Notes under the pieces: model-generated
What the model was told of the DNA's origin: nothing
The model's database searches: none
Seen by the model: only the letters and a program-made list of their open reading frames with translations
Shown here: positions 35,003-44,018 of the stretch, piece after piece
Layout: the number at the start of each line of letters is the position of its first letter
Position numbering within the stretch: the stretch's first letter is position 1
Assembly: GCF_016722895.1 (NCBI RefSeq)
Contig: NZ_JAEQNA010000001.1
Location: 1,302,001-1,366,000 of the forward strand
Direction of reading: 5' to 3'
DNA: 64,000 bases
DNA from: Ramlibacter aurantiacus
GTDB lineage: Bacteria > Pseudomonadota > Gammaproteobacteria > Burkholderiales > Burkholderiaceae_C
Made by a program: the position numbers and the translations under genes

Positions 35003-38000
35003 TCAGGTGACAAAGCGGGCGCGGCTGCCGTCCTGCGAGGGCAGCAGTTCCAGCCGCGCGTCCATCCATTCGCGCAGCTCGGCGACGTGCGAAATGATGC
35101 CCACCATGCGCCCGGAGCGCTGCAGGTCCTTGAGCGTGCGGATGGCGAAATCCAGCGCCTCGGGATCGAGCGTGCCGAAGCCCTCGTCCACGAAGATCGC
35201 ATCGAGCCGGATGCCGCCCGCGTGGGACTGCACCACGTCCGACAGGCCCAGCGCCAGGGCCAGCGAGGCCAGGAAGGACTCGCCGCCCGAGAGCGTGTCC
35301 ACGCCGCGGGTGGTGCCGGTGTAGTGGTCGAACACGTCCAGGTCGAGCCCGCCAGCGCTGCGCGCATCCATCGCCACCAGGCGCCGGCGCATTTCGTAGC
35401 GGCCCCGGCTCATGACGCGCAGGCGCAGCGTGGTCGCGGCCAGCACCTCTTCGAGCAAGGTGGCCAGCACGTAGCGCTGGAAGGACATGCGCTGCGGGTT
35501 CTGGCCCACCGCCGCGTCGGCGAGCGTGCGCAGGTCGGCGTGGCGGCGCTCGATGTCGTCGAAGCTTTGCGCGATGCGGGCGAGCGAGCCGATGAAGCCG
35601 CTGGTGTTCTGCAGCTTCGCCAGCACATCGCGCACCGCGTCGCTGGCGGCGGTCTGGCGGGCCTGGGCGTCGCGCAACGCGATCTCCGCCGCGGCCACGT
35701 CGGGGCGCAGCAGGTCCTGGACCGCGGCCTGGCTGCGGACGACCCGCTCGCTGGCCGCGGCGAAGGCGCGGTCGAAGGCGGCGGTGTGCTCCTCCTGTGC
35801 CGCGATGGTGGGGTCGTCGGCGTGGGCAGCGCGCCAGTCATCGGCATCGGCAAAGCCGAGTTCCCGCAGGCCGTCTTCGAACGCGCCCGCCCGCGCCTGT
35901 TCCAGCTGCTCGCGCTGGGTGCGGGTCCGGGCGCTCTCTTCGGCGAAGGCGATGGCACGCGCGAGCGCGCTCGCCTGCTGGGCCGCCGCGTCCTGCGCCT
36001 GCTTGAGCGCCTGATGCATCGCCTGTGCCTCCAGGCGGGCCTGCTGCAGCGCGTGCGCCAGCGCGGCGGGCTGCGCCAGTTCGGCGGGAATGCCGGCCTG
36101 CCGCTCGGCGCACTGGGTGGCGCGGTGCTGCAGCTCGCGCGCCGCATCGGCGCCGTCGGCCTGCGCCCGCTCCAGGGCCGTGGCGGCCTCCTGCAGCCGC
36201 TGGCGCGCGGCGTCCAGGCGCTGCCGCAGCTGGGGCAGCCCGGCGGCCGCGGCTTGCGCGCGTTTCAGTGCATCGGTGGCGGCGGTGAGCACGCCGCCGA
36301 GGTCATCGGACGCCTCGGCGCCCAGCGCCGCCTGCGCCGTCTCCAGTCCGCCCTCGGCTTGCGCCAGCCGCAGCCGTGCGGCGGCGAGCGCCTCCTGCGC
36401 CTGCCGGTGTTCGTCGGCCGCACGGTCGCGGGCGCCTTCGGCGGCGGCCAGCTGCTCGTCGCTGGCCGCATCGCCGGACGCGTGAGCCGGACTCGGATGC
36501 TCGTGCGATCCGCAGACCGGGCACGGTTGCCCGGCTTGCAATTCGCGGGCGATCCGCGCCGACTGGCCAGCCAGCCAGTGGGCCATCGCTTGCTGCCAAA
36601 GCTGCATCGCCTGCTCGGCACGGGCACGGCGGGCCTCGCAGGCGGATTGAAGCGTGTCCACCTGCCGCCGCGCGGTCTGGCACAGCGCCAGGAGCCGGTC
36701 GCGTTCGAGCCGCTGCGTGCGCAGGGACTGCGCGTGGCGCAGCGCCGCGCCTGCGGCTTCGAGCGACGCCGCTTCGGCACCGACTCGGGCCAGCTCACCT
36801 TGCAGTGATTCGCAGGCCTGGCCGGCTTCGGCGTGCGCGCGGCCGGCCTGCTCCAGCTGTTGCGATGCACGCTGCTGCCGCTGCCGGGCCGCCGCATGGT
36901 CCGCCTGCGCCTGCGCCAGCAGCCCCACCCGCCCGGACAGCTCAGCGAGCTGCGCGATGCGCCCGGCCAGCTGTTCGCGTCGCGGCGCCAGCGCCTCCTG
37001 GCGCTCGCAGGCGCTGCGTGCCGCCGCCTCCTCCTGGCCAGCCCGCTCCAGCGCCTGCGTCCGCTGCGCCGCCAGCGCCCGCGCCTGCACCGACTCGGTA
37101 CGGGCCTGCTGCCAGTGCTGCTCCAGGGGGCGCAGGCGCGCGGCCAGTTTCATTCGAGCCAAGGCTTGCCTGCGGGCCGACTCCTGGTCCTGCTGCGATC
37201 GAAGCGCCTGGAGGGCCAGGGCCGCGGCGTCGTGTTCGGCAAAGCGCTGGGCGTCCTGCCGGGCCTGCGCCAGCCGGTCCTCGGCCGCGCGGGCTTCGAC
37301 AGCGCTGTGCGCCGCGGTGGCTCGGGCCTCTTCGAGCACGGCGCGCTGCCCCGCTTCGCGCGTGGCGAGCTCGGCCTCGTCCACGACAGCGGCCTGCTCC
37401 AGCAAGGCGGCGCGGCGCTCGCGCTCGGCGCGGCCGCGTGCCTGCAGCTCGTCGGCCGCGCGCTTGAGCGACTCTTCGACGCGCTTGTACAGCTCGGTGC
37501 CGAACAGCACCTGCAGGATCTTTTCGCGCTCCTGCGAACTGGCCTTGAGGAACTCGAAGAACCGGCCCTGCGGCAACACGATCACCTGCCGGAACTGGCG
37601 GCTGTCGAAGCCGAGCAGCCGCACGATGTACTCGTTGACCTTGGACCAGCCGGTGGCCAGCGGGCGTTCGGTGGCGTCGGCGCCCTCGCCCTCGACGGCG
37701 AACAACTCGGCCCGGGGCTTCTGGTTCACCTCGCCGCCGCCGCGCAGCGCCTTGCGCGTCTGCTCGGGCACCCGCAGCACGCGGTAGCGGGCCTGGCCCA
37801 GCGCGAACTCGAATTCCAGCTGGGTCAGCGTGGCGGCATCGGCATGGTGGCTGCGCATCTGCCGCCCCTCGCGCTCGCCCCCCGAGCTGTCGCCGAAGAG
37901 CGCGAAGCACATGCCGTCCAGCACGCTGGTCTTGCCCGACCCGGTAGGCCCGTGGATCAGGAAGAAGCTGTTGCCGCCGAGGCGGCGGAAGTCGATCTCC

Positions 38001-38053
38001 TGCACGCCCGCGAAGGGGCCGAAGGCCTGCAGCCGCAGCAGCACCGGTTTCAA
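35003..38053 (-). CDS. sbcC: Exonuclease SbcC (Rad50-like SMC ATPase)
   Basis: 1016-aa ATPase that with SbcD opens hairpins and blocked DNA ends. The N-terminal Walker A is HGPTGSGKTSVLDGM at residues 34-48. A long glutamine/alanine-rich coiled coil surrounds a zinc hook CPVCG near residue 508. The C-terminal signature LSGGESFLASLALALGLSDV is followed by Walker B LDAIFVDEGFGTLD. It starts with TTG in a TTGA overlap with the sbcD stop; a GTG three codons later is an alternative. Confidence 0.93.
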   Translation of the reverse strand: MKPVLLRLQAFGPFAGVQEIDFRRLGGNSFFLIHGPTGSGKTSVLDGMCFALFGDSSGGEREGRQMRSHHADAATLTQLEFEFALGQARYRVLRVPEQTRKALRGGGEVNQKPRAELFAVEGEGADATERPLATGWSKVNEYIVRLLGFDSRQFRQVIVLPQGRFFEFLKASSQEREKILQVLFGTELYKRVEESLKRAADELQARGRAERERRAALLEQAAVVDEAELATREAGQRAVLEEARATAAHSAVEARAAEDRLAQARQDAQRFAEHDAAALALQALRSQQDQESARRQALARMKLAARLRPLEQHWQQARTESVQARALAAQRTQALERAGQEEAAARSACERQEALAPRREQLAGRIAQLAELSGRVGLLAQAQADHAAARQRQQRASQQLEQAGRAHAEAGQACESLQGELARVGAEAASLEAAGAALRHAQSLRTQRLERDRLLALCQTARRQVDTLQSACEARRARAEQAMQLWQQAMAHWLAGQSARIARELQAGQPCPVCGSHEHPSPAHASGDAASDEQLAAAEGARDRAADEHRQAQEALAAARLRLAQAEGGLETAQAALGAEASDDLGGVLTAATDALKRAQAAAAGLPQLRQRLDAARQRLQEAATALERAQADGADAARELQHRATQCAERQAGIPAELAQPAALAHALQQARLEAQAMHQALKQAQDAAAQQASALARAIAFAEESARTRTQREQLEQARAGAFEDGLRELGFADADDWRAAHADDPTIAAQEEHTAAFDRAFAAASERVVRSQAAVQDLLRPDVAAAEIALRDAQARQTAASDAVRDVLAKLQNTSGFIGSLARIAQSFDDIERRHADLRTLADAAVGQNPQRMSFQRYVLATLLEEVLAATTLRLRVMSRGRYEMRRRLVAMDARSAGGLDLDVFDHYTGTTRGVDTLSGGESFLASLALALGLSDVVQSHAGGIRLDAIFVDEGFGTLDPEALDFAIRTLKDLQRSGRMVGIISHVAELREWMDARLELLPSQDGSRARFVT

Positions 38054-39216
38054 AACAGCACGCCGTTGGGTGGCGCCTCGAGCAGTTCGCGGGTGGACGC
38101 CTCGAACGCGGCGCGCTGCGCCTCGGTCCAGTCCTGCCCCTGCATGTCGCGGAAGAACGAGGCGAACAGGTCGGCCGGGGTGCGGCGGCGGTGGTCACCG
38201 GCCCCCGCCCCATCGACTGTCGGGCCGGTGGCGGCCTGGCGCGCGAAGCGGATCTCCATCAGCTGCGGGTAGACCTCGCGCAAGCGGGCCATGGCGTCGA
38301 GCACCGGGCCGTCGTCGGTGATGCGGGCACTGAGGTAGTCGGTGCGCGGACCGAAGGCCTCGGCCCCGGCCAGCAGGTCGGCCATGCGGCCTTCGATCAC
38401 CCGCACGTCACGGCGCGGGCGCAGCCGGTGGGGCGTCACGCGGCAGTTGCCATCGGCCTCGAACTCGAACTCGACCAGCGACACGCTCTTGTCGTGCGCC
38501 GCTTCGTCGAAGGAATATTTGAGCAGGCTGCCGGCGTAGCGGATGCGGTCCGATCCGGCACGCTGCGGCCGGTGCAGGTGTCCCAGGGCCACGTAGTCGA
38601 AGCCCTCGAACACCGAGGGCGGCACGCCGCCCGATCCGCCCACCGAGAGGGGCCGTTCGGATTCGGACTCGCTGCCACCGGCCACGAAGGCGTGCGCCAC
38701 CAGCACATGGCGACGATCGGGCTGGAATCCGGAACGGATGCGCGCCAGCACGTGCGACATCGCCTGTGCATGGTCGGTCACCGATTCGCCGCCCTCGAGC
38801 GCGCGCGCGAATGCGGGCTCGACGTAGGGCAGCGGGTGGAAGTCGACCGGGCCCTGCCGCCCCTGAAGGGTCACGGCTTCGAGGCGCGAGAGCGTGCCGC
38901 GCAGATGCAGGCCCTGGCGCTCGAAGATGGGTCCGCCGAAACCGATGCGTTCGGCACTGTCGTGGTTGCCGGCGATCAGGACGACCGGGATGGCATGTCG
39001 CACCACCAGCCGCTCGAGTACGTCACCGAGCAGCGACACCGCATCGGCCGGCGGCACGGCGCGGTCGTAGACGTCGCCGGCGATGACCACCGCATCGACC
39101 CGCTCGCGGGCCGCGAGCTCGACGAACTGGTCGAGCACATGGGCCTGGTCCTCGAGCAGGGAACTACCGTGGAACCAGCGGCCCAGGTGCCAGTCGGCGG
39201 TGTGGAGAAAACGCAT
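38050..39216 (-). CDS. sbcD: Exonuclease SbcD (Mre11-like nuclease)
   Basis: 388-aa metallophosphoesterase nuclease. The five metal motifs are visible: LHTADWHLGRW, VIAGDVYDRAVPP, LIAGNHDSAERIGF, LVAHAFVAGG and VALGHLHRPQ. The C-terminal region contacts SbcC. First gene of the five-gene DNA-end processing unit; the 127 nt between it and the upstream H-NS gene contain no clear terminator, so a promoter there is assumed but not identified. Confidence 0.93.
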   Translation of the reverse strand: MRFLHTADWHLGRWFHGSSLLEDQAHVLDQFVELAARERVDAVVIAGDVYDRAVPPADAVSLLGDVLERLVVRHAIPVVLIAGNHDSAERIGFGGPIFERQGLHLRGTLSRLEAVTLQGRQGPVDFHPLPYVEPAFARALEGGESVTDHAQAMSHVLARIRSGFQPDRRHVLVAHAFVAGGSESESERPLSVGGSGGVPPSVFEGFDYVALGHLHRPQRAGSDRIRYAGSLLKYSFDEAAHDKSVSLVEFEFEADGNCRVTPHRLRPRRDVRVIEGRMADLLAGAEAFGPRTDYLSARITDDGPVLDAMARLREVYPQLMEIRFARQAATGPTVDGAGAGDHRRRTPADLFASFFRDMQGQDWTEAQRAAFEASTRELLEAPPNGVLF

Positions 39217-39343
39217 CGTGCCTCAGCGATTCGAAGGAGTCGCAGCATATCGTGAGGCGGTGCGGGCTCATCACGTGAGCCCGCGGGACGAAGCAAGGAA
39301 GTGGCGAACGCGGCAATTCACCGCAATTCGCGCAAGGGGGCGT

Positions 39344-39703
39344 TCAGCCGACCCGGAATTCCTCGAGGCTGCGGCCGGATTCGAGCGCCTCGCGCAGCCA
39401 GCGCGGGCGCGGACCACGCCCGGACCAGACCTGGCCCGACGGGTCGCGGTACTTGGGAGCGCCGTCGGCCCCGGCAGCGGCGCGACGCCCGGCCGCGCGG
39501 CCCGCCGGGCGCCGCCCCCCGCGCGATGCCGATGCCGATTCGGAACCCGAGAAGCCGAGGTCCCGCGCGGTGATTCCATACACCTCGATCGCTTCGCGCA
39601 TACGCTCGATGACACCGGCCACTTCGGCTTCACGAACGGATTCGGCTTCCTGCTGCAAGCGTGCGATCTCGGCCTGGATTTCCGCGTAGGTCTTTTTTGC
39701 CAT
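39344..39703 (-). CDS. H-NS family nucleoid-associated protein
   Basis: 119-aa H-NS-like protein. It has an N-terminal coiled-coil oligomerisation helix (MAKKTYAEIQAEIARLQQEA through IERMREAIEVYG), a basic linker rich in Arg/Ala/Gly, and the C-terminal DNA-binding motif YRDPSGQVWSGRGPRPRWLREAL. Such proteins bind AT-rich DNA and silence genes. The start at 39703 matches the family (MAKKTYAEIQ); upstream sequence is AT-rich and promoter-like. Upstream and on the same strand as sbcD. Confidence 0.9.
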   Translation of the reverse strand: MAKKTYAEIQAEIARLQQEAESVREAEVAGVIERMREAIEVYGITARDLGFSGSESASASRGGRRPAGRAAGRRAAAGADGAPKYRDPSGQVWSGRGPRPRWLREALESGRSLEEFRVG

Positions 39704-39803
39704 GGTCTTATCTAGTAGGTAATTGGGAGCACGAAGTATAGGCAATCCGCGCAATCGCAATCAGGCCAATCAGCCCATCCGCGACGATTTCATTCATTTT
39801 TAA

Positions 39804-40151
39804 TCACCCGTCATCGTCGATCGGGTACTTGCGTGCATTGACCTCCAGCTTGTGCCGCACGGCTTGATCGAGGTCGACACCCAGGACATCGGCCAGACGC
39901 ACGAGATACAGCAGCACGTCGGCGATTTCCTCGCGCACGGCCAATGACGTCGCGGGATCGCGGCCGGCTTCGCGCGACTGGGCTTCGTCCATCCACTGGA
40001 AGATCTCATTGAGTTCCCCCACCTCGCCGGTGAGCGCCATCACGAGGTTCTTGGGCGCGTGATGACGCTCCCAATTACGCTGCGCGGCAAAGTGCCTCAA
40101 ACGCTGCACCAGGGCACTCGCATCGATCAGCATTGAATTTGAATCGGTCAT
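39804..40151 (-). CDS. MazG-like nucleotide pyrophosphohydrolase
   Basis: 115-aa all-alpha NTP pyrophosphatase (MazG / dCTPase type). It has the metal-binding acidic set TGEVGELNEIFQWM and REEIADVLLYLVRLADVLGVDLDQAV, i.e. the ExxE-(n)-ExxD pattern. It probably hydrolyses a non-canonical or excess dNTP to the monophosphate. Start MTDSNSMLID at 40151; longer options lack family residues. Follows the GIY-YIG-like gene after 49 nt on the same strand. Confidence 0.85.
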   Translation of the reverse strand: MTDSNSMLIDASALVQRLRHFAAQRNWERHHAPKNLVMALTGEVGELNEIFQWMDEAQSREAGRDPATSLAVREEIADVLLYLVRLADVLGVDLDQAVRHKLEVNARKYPIDDDG

Positions 40152-40200
40152 GTCTTGGGTGTTCCGGGCGCGTTGCAGCGATAGCGGCCAATTGCACCGT

Positions 40201-40530
40201 TCAGGCCTGCCAGACACCCCAGCCGATCCTGCGCAATGCAATGGCGAGTTCCACCTCCATCTGGCGCGCGGCTTCGTAGGTCATGGGGTTGTAGGACTCA
40301 TAAAGATGCGGCAGCAGGCGCAATCCGAACTCGCGGGCGAATCGGTTCGACTGGATGCCGGCCTTGTGCCGGTCGAAACGAAGGTCGGGATCGAGCCCGG
40401 TCATTCCCACATAGACGAGCGGCCGGCCCGCCCGGTATCCAGGGTTGCACTGGCGGAACCGGGCCACTTCCCACGCCGCTCGCGCGAGCTCGACGACATA
40501 GACATGGTGATGGCCGGCTGGGCGGGGCAC
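40201..40530 (-). CDS. Small GIY-YIG-like protein (putative nuclease fold)
   Basis: 109-aa protein. The arrangement HHHVYVVELA, then PLVYVGMTGLDPDLRFDRHKAG and later MTYEAARQMEVELAIALRR resembles a compact GIY-YIG domain, where the second Tyr-x-Gly segment, an arginine (LRF) and a late glutamate form the active site. The match is by eye and partial. The GTG start at 40530 gives VPRPAGHHHVYV; no in-frame ATG lies close. Neighbours (MazG-like, HU) suggest a nucleic-acid role. Confidence 0.55.
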   Translation of the reverse strand: MPRPAGHHHVYVVELARAAWEVARFRQCNPGYRAGRPLVYVGMTGLDPDLRFDRHKAGIQSNRFAREFGLRLLPHLYESYNPMTYEAARQMEVELAIALRRIGWGVWQA

Positions 40531-40607
40531 GGCGCATTCTAGGAGCCGGAAGAGTACGCGCTGGCACGCGCGGCGCCCGCGCCGGCCTGCGGACCGCGTG
40601 CCGCCGG

Positions 40608-40613
40608 TACACT
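40608..40613 (+). promoter_or_regulatory. Probable -10 element (TACACT) of the HU gene
   Basis: TACACT sits 25 nt before the HU ATG and is followed by the strong ribosome binding site GGAAAGGAG. The -35 is not clear. Confidence 0.4.
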
Positions 40614-40638
40614 CACGCCCTTTTGGAAAGGAGACACC

Positions 40639-40917
40639 ATGAAAAAAGGCGAACTCGTCGAAGCACTGGCGCAAGCCACCGGCGAATCCCAGGCCACGGC
40701 CGCCAGGCACCTGGATGCCTTCATCGACGTGATCAGCCAGCAGCTGTCCAGCGGTGACGAAGTGACCATCACCGGCTTTGGCAGCTTCAAGGCCAGCAAG
40801 CGCGCGGCCCGCACCGGCCGCAACCCCAGCACCGGCGAATCGATGGACATTCCCGAGTCCACCGCCGTGCGCTTCACCCCCGGCGCCAAGCTCAAGGCCG
40901 CCGTCAACGGGCAGTAA
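40639..40917 (+). CDS. hup: HU-family DNA-binding protein
   Basis: 92-aa histone-like protein: MKKGELVEALAQATGESQ, the family-typical VTITGFGSFKASKRAARTGRNP and the beta-arm with NPSTGESMDIPESTAVRFTPG. HU bends and compacts DNA as a dimer. The N-terminus and length fit HU better than IHF, which is longer in this group. A hairpin follows the stop. Confidence 0.92.
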   Translation: MKKGELVEALAQATGESQATAARHLDAFIDVISQQLSSGDEVTITGFGSFKASKRAARTGRNPSTGESMDIPESTAVRFTPGAKLKAAVNGQ

Positions 40918-40921
40918 ACCC

Positions 40922-40940
40922 GCGCCGCCCCCGGCGGCGC
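40922..40940 (+). terminator. GC hairpin after the HU gene
   Basis: Perfect 8-bp stem GCGCCGCC / GGCGGCGC with a CCC loop, 5 nt after the HU stop. There is no T tract, so it may act as a weak or Rho-assisted terminator or an mRNA 3' end. Confidence 0.4.
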
Positions 40941-41028
40941 AGACCTTTGGGCCTACTGTGCGTGAACACACCTTGCGCAGGGTGGTCCCAAGGCGCCGAA
41001 TGACGAGCCGCATCCCTGGAGGTGTCAC

Positions 41029-41301
41029 ATGCCCCGCTTCGTCATCGAGCGCGAGATCCCCGATGCCGGCAAGTTGTCCGGCCCTGAACTCAAGGCTGTC
41101 GCGCAAAAGTCCTGCGACGTGCTGCGCAGCATGGGCCCGCGGGTCCAGTGGCAGCAGAGTTACGTCACCGACGACAAGATCTACTGCGTCTACTACGCCG
41201 AAAGCGAGGCGGACGTGCGCGAGCACGCGCAGAAGGGCGGATTCCCGGCCGACAAGGTCTCGGTGGTCCGCAACGTGATCGATCCGGTCACGGCGGAATG
41301 A
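41029..41301 (+). CDS. DUF4242 (nickel-binding SCO4226-like) small protein
   Basis: 90-aa protein of the DUF4242 family: MPRFVIEREIPDAGKLSGPEL, SYVTDDKIYCVYYAESEADVREHA and GFPADKVSVVRNVIDP. A Streptomyces relative (SCO4226) binds nickel; the role here is unknown. It has a plausible ribosome binding site (GGAGGT) 9 nt upstream of the ATG and appears to be a single gene. Confidence 0.8.
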   Translation: MPRFVIEREIPDAGKLSGPELKAVAQKSCDVLRSMGPRVQWQQSYVTDDKIYCVYYAESEADVREHAQKGGFPADKVSVVRNVIDPVTAE

Positions 41302-41311
41302 GCCAGGCGCC

Positions 41312-41530
41312 TCAGGCGTCTTTCGTTTCCTGCATCCGGTCGGCGTTGGTCGTGCTGTGGCTGCCCTTGAGCCACATCTCCACGTCCGCGGCCCGATCGC
41401 CCACGGCCTGCACGGCCTCGCGCAACTGTTCACGGCTGCAGTCGAGCCGACGGGCCCACTGATCGGCTTCGGCGGGGTCGTCCAGGTCGATGCGGTCGGG
41501 CTCATGGCCCGGCGGTGATGATGTCTTCAT
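41312..41530 (-). CDS. DUF3606 domain protein
   Basis: 72-aa protein with the DUF3606 pattern: DRIDLDDPAEADQWARRLDCSREQLREAV followed by VGDRAADVEMWLKG. The family occurs widely in Proteobacteria as very small soluble proteins of unknown function, often near stress genes. Convergent with the DUF4242 gene, stops 11 nt apart. The 282 nt upstream, before the YeeE/YedE gene, hold no evident gene. Confidence 0.75.
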   Translation of the reverse strand: MKTSSPPGHEPDRIDLDDPAEADQWARRLDCSREQLREAVQAVGDRAADVEMWLKGSHSTTNADRMQETKDA

Positions 41531-41812
41531 GTGCGGTCTCCGGGTTGGGGCGGTTTCCGCCCAGCCTAGCCGCTCTGCGCGCGCGAGGCTGTAGGTCGCC
41601 ACACCGTCAGCGAAGGACCTCGTTTGCGGCCGCGGACAGCCTGCGGCTGCAGCAGCGAAGCGCGGGGCACGGCAACTGCTCATAAACGGGTCGCGCACCG
41701 ACAGGCCCGGCGCAACGATGGCCGCCTGCCGCGCCAGCGCTTCCCCGCATGTCCGCAATGCCTTGGCCCACTCGGTAAACTCCGCCGCTTTGCCCCAGCC
41801 TGCAGTCACCCG

Positions 41813-42961
41813 ATGAGCCCCGACGTCGCCCCCCAGACCCTCACCTCCTACGTCCTCTGGGGCGGCCTGCTCCTGGGCCTGGGCCTGGGCGTGGTGGGCC
41901 AGTCCACCCGCTTCTGCGTGCGCGGCGCCATCGCCGACTGGGTGGAGTCGCGCAAACCCAGCCGGCTGCTGGCCTGGTTGGTGGCCATCGCGGTCGGCGC
42001 GGTGTGCGTGCAGTTGCTGGTGGCCACCGGCAGCCTGGACGCCACCCGCACCCTGGCCTGGGCGCCTCGGCTGCCGTGGGCGTCCTACCTGGTCGGCGGT
42101 CTGCTGTTCGGCTACGGAATGATCCTGGCCGGCGGCTGCCCGCAGCGCAGCCTGGTCAAGGCCGGCTCGGGCAACATGAAGTCGGCCGTCACGCTGATCG
42201 TCATCGCGGTGGTCGTGCTGATGACCCTTCGCGGCATGCTGGCCAACGTGCGCGTGTCGTGGCTGGACCGCTGGGCGATCGAGCTGGGCACGCCGCAGGA
42301 CCTGGGCTCGCTGCTGTCGCCGCTGCTGTCCCTGTCGGCCACCTCGACGCGCTGGCTGCTGGCGCTGCTGGTGCTGGGCGCCGTCGGGGTGCTGGCCTGG
42401 CGGCTGCGCCGCTCGCTCGACGGCCGCATGGTCGCCGGGGGCGCGGTGGTCGGGCTGCTGCTGGGTGCGGCGCTCTACCTCACCGGCCAGGTCGGGTTCA
42501 TGGCCGAGCACCCCGAAACACTGGAGCCCGCCTGGTTGGGCACGCAGTCGCGCCGGCCCGAGGGCCTGAGCTTCGCGGCCCCCATGGGCCACCTGCTGGA
42601 CCTGGCCACGCTCTGGACCGACCGCAATACGGTGCTGAGCTTCGGGGTGGCGCTGGTGCTGGGTGTGCTGGGCGGGGCCATCGCCAGTGCGCGACTGCGC
42701 GGCGAATTCCGCTGGGAAACGTTCAGCTCGCCGCGCGAGCTGGGCGAGCATGCCGCGGGCGGGCTGCTCATGGGCTTCGGCGGCATCACGGCCCTGGGCT
42801 GCTCGGTCGGCAACGGCGTCACCGGCCTGGCGCTGCTGTCCGCCGGTTCGGTGCTGGCGGTGCTGGGCATCGTCGCCGGCGCGCGGCTGGCGCTGTGGGT
42901 GCGGGACCGGCGCGGTGCGCGGGTGGACCGCCCATCGCCGGCCGGCGCGGCGGCCGCCTGA
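41813..42961 (+). CDS. YeeE/YedE (TsuA-like) family sulfur-compound transporter
   Basis: 382-aa inner-membrane protein with about ten hydrophobic segments. Conserved cysteines are in STRFCVRGAIADW, GMILAGGCPQRSLVKAGSGN and GITALGCSVGNGVTGL; in TsuA-type thiosulfate importers such cysteines relay the sulfur compound. The start at 41813 gives MSPDVAPQTLTSYVLWGGLLLG with a first membrane helix immediately. The sulfide dehydrogenase pair 2 kb downstream supports a role in reduced-sulfur handling; selenium transport is an alternative. Confidence 0.83.
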   Translation: MSPDVAPQTLTSYVLWGGLLLGLGLGVVGQSTRFCVRGAIADWVESRKPSRLLAWLVAIAVGAVCVQLLVATGSLDATRTLAWAPRLPWASYLVGGLLFGYGMILAGGCPQRSLVKAGSGNMKSAVTLIVIAVVVLMTLRGMLANVRVSWLDRWAIELGTPQDLGSLLSPLLSLSATSTRWLLALLVLGAVGVLAWRLRRSLDGRMVAGGAVVGLLLGAALYLTGQVGFMAEHPETLEPAWLGTQSRRPEGLSFAAPMGHLLDLATLWTDRNTVLSFGVALVLGVLGGAIASARLRGEFRWETFSSPRELGEHAAGGLLMGFGGITALGCSVGNGVTGLALLSAGSVLAVLGIVAGARLALWVRDRRGARVDRPSPAGAAAA

Positions 42962-42970
42962 GTCGTTCGC

Positions 42971-43903
42971 TCACCCCGGCCGGCCACTGCAGCTGGCCAT
43001 GAGCCGTTCGGTCGTCACCTGCTCGCCCAGGTAATCGAGGAAGCGCCGTACCGCCGGCACCATGCCCCGGCGCGACGGAAACACCGCGTGCATGACACCG
43101 ACCGGCGGCGCCCAGCCGGGCAAGACCTCCACCAGCCGTCCGCTCGCGAGTTCGTCGCAGCACAGGTAGTCGGGCAGCGTGCAGATGCCGCTGCCTTGCA
43201 GCACCGCCGACTTCAGCGTGAGCAGGTCGCCGCTGGTGTAGCGCGGGCGGTGCTGCAGCTCCCATTCGCGCTGGTGCGGACCGACCAGCTTCCAGCTGGC
43301 GCGGCCGTCGGGCGCCGCCGACATCGCCACCGTGGACAGCCGGGCGAGGTCTTCCACGCCGCTGGGGCGCCCCTCCCGCTGCAACTGCTCCGGGCTCGCC
43401 AGCAGCAGCGTGCGTGACACGCCCAGCCGCTTGACCACCAGGCTGCCGCTGTCGTCGACGCTGGGACGCACGCGCAGGGCCACGTCGATGCCCTCCTCCA
43501 CCAGGTCCACCACCCGGTTGTCGACCTCCATGTCGACGCGAACCTGGGGATGCCGCGCCAGGAAGTCCGGCATGAGGGGACCCACGGTGGTCTGCGCCAG
43601 GGTGACCGGGCACACCACGCGAACCGTGCCGCGGGGCTCTTCCCGCACATGGGCCACGGCTTCCTCGGCGGCCTGGGCCTGCTCGCGCAGCGCGACGCAG
43701 TGCCGGTGGTAGGCCTCGCCGGCCTCGGTCAGCGAGAGCTTGCGGGTCGTGCGCTGCAGCAGGCGCACGCCCAACCGGTCCTCCAGCTCGGCGATCCGGC
43801 GCGACAGGCGCGACTTGGGAATGCCCAGCGCCCGGCCCGCAGCGGCAAAACCGCCGCGGTCCACGACCTCGGCGAAGTAAAGCATGTCGTTCAGATCCTG
43901 CAT
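42971..43903 (-). CDS. LysR-family transcriptional regulator
   Basis: 310-aa LysR regulator. The N-terminal helix-turn-helix reads [51 protein letters not shown], with [10 protein letters not shown] as recognition helix, followed by a substrate-binding domain of the CrgA/DsdC-like subgroup. It is divergent from azoR, the usual arrangement for a LysR gene controlling a quinone or azo reductase, and probably responds to electrophiles or quinones. Confidence 0.9.
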   Translation of the reverse strand: MQDLNDMLYFAEVVDRGGFAAAGRALGIPKSRLSRRIAELEDRLGVRLLQRTTRKLSLTEAGEAYHRHCVALREQAQAAEEAVAHVREEPRGTVRVVCPVTLAQTTVGPLMPDFLARHPQVRVDMEVDNRVVDLVEEGIDVALRVRPSVDDSGSLVVKRLGVSRTLLLASPEQLQREGRPSGVEDLARLSTVAMSAAPDGRASWKLVGPHQREWELQHRPRYTSGDLLTLKSAVLQGSGICTLPDYLCCDELASGRLVEVLPGWAPPVGVMHAVFPSRRGMVPAVRRFLDYLGEQVTTERLMASCSGRPG

Positions 43904-43919
43904 GGATCGTCCTGTTCAT

Positions 43920-43933
43920 GGAACGAAGTTTCC
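43920..43933. promoter_or_regulatory. Possible LysR site (GGAA-N6-TTCC) upstream of the regulator
   Basis: GGAACGAAGTTTCC lies in the LysR-azoR divergent gap, 16 nt upstream of the lysR-type ATG. It is short and imperfect beyond the arms; position is the main support. Confidence 0.25.
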
Positions 43934-44018
43934 TGATTCTGCCGTCTTATCGCCGAATACCTCCATCCCCACAATCAATGCCATGCCGAACGCGGCTCAA
44001 CGAATAGGAGAAACCCTC

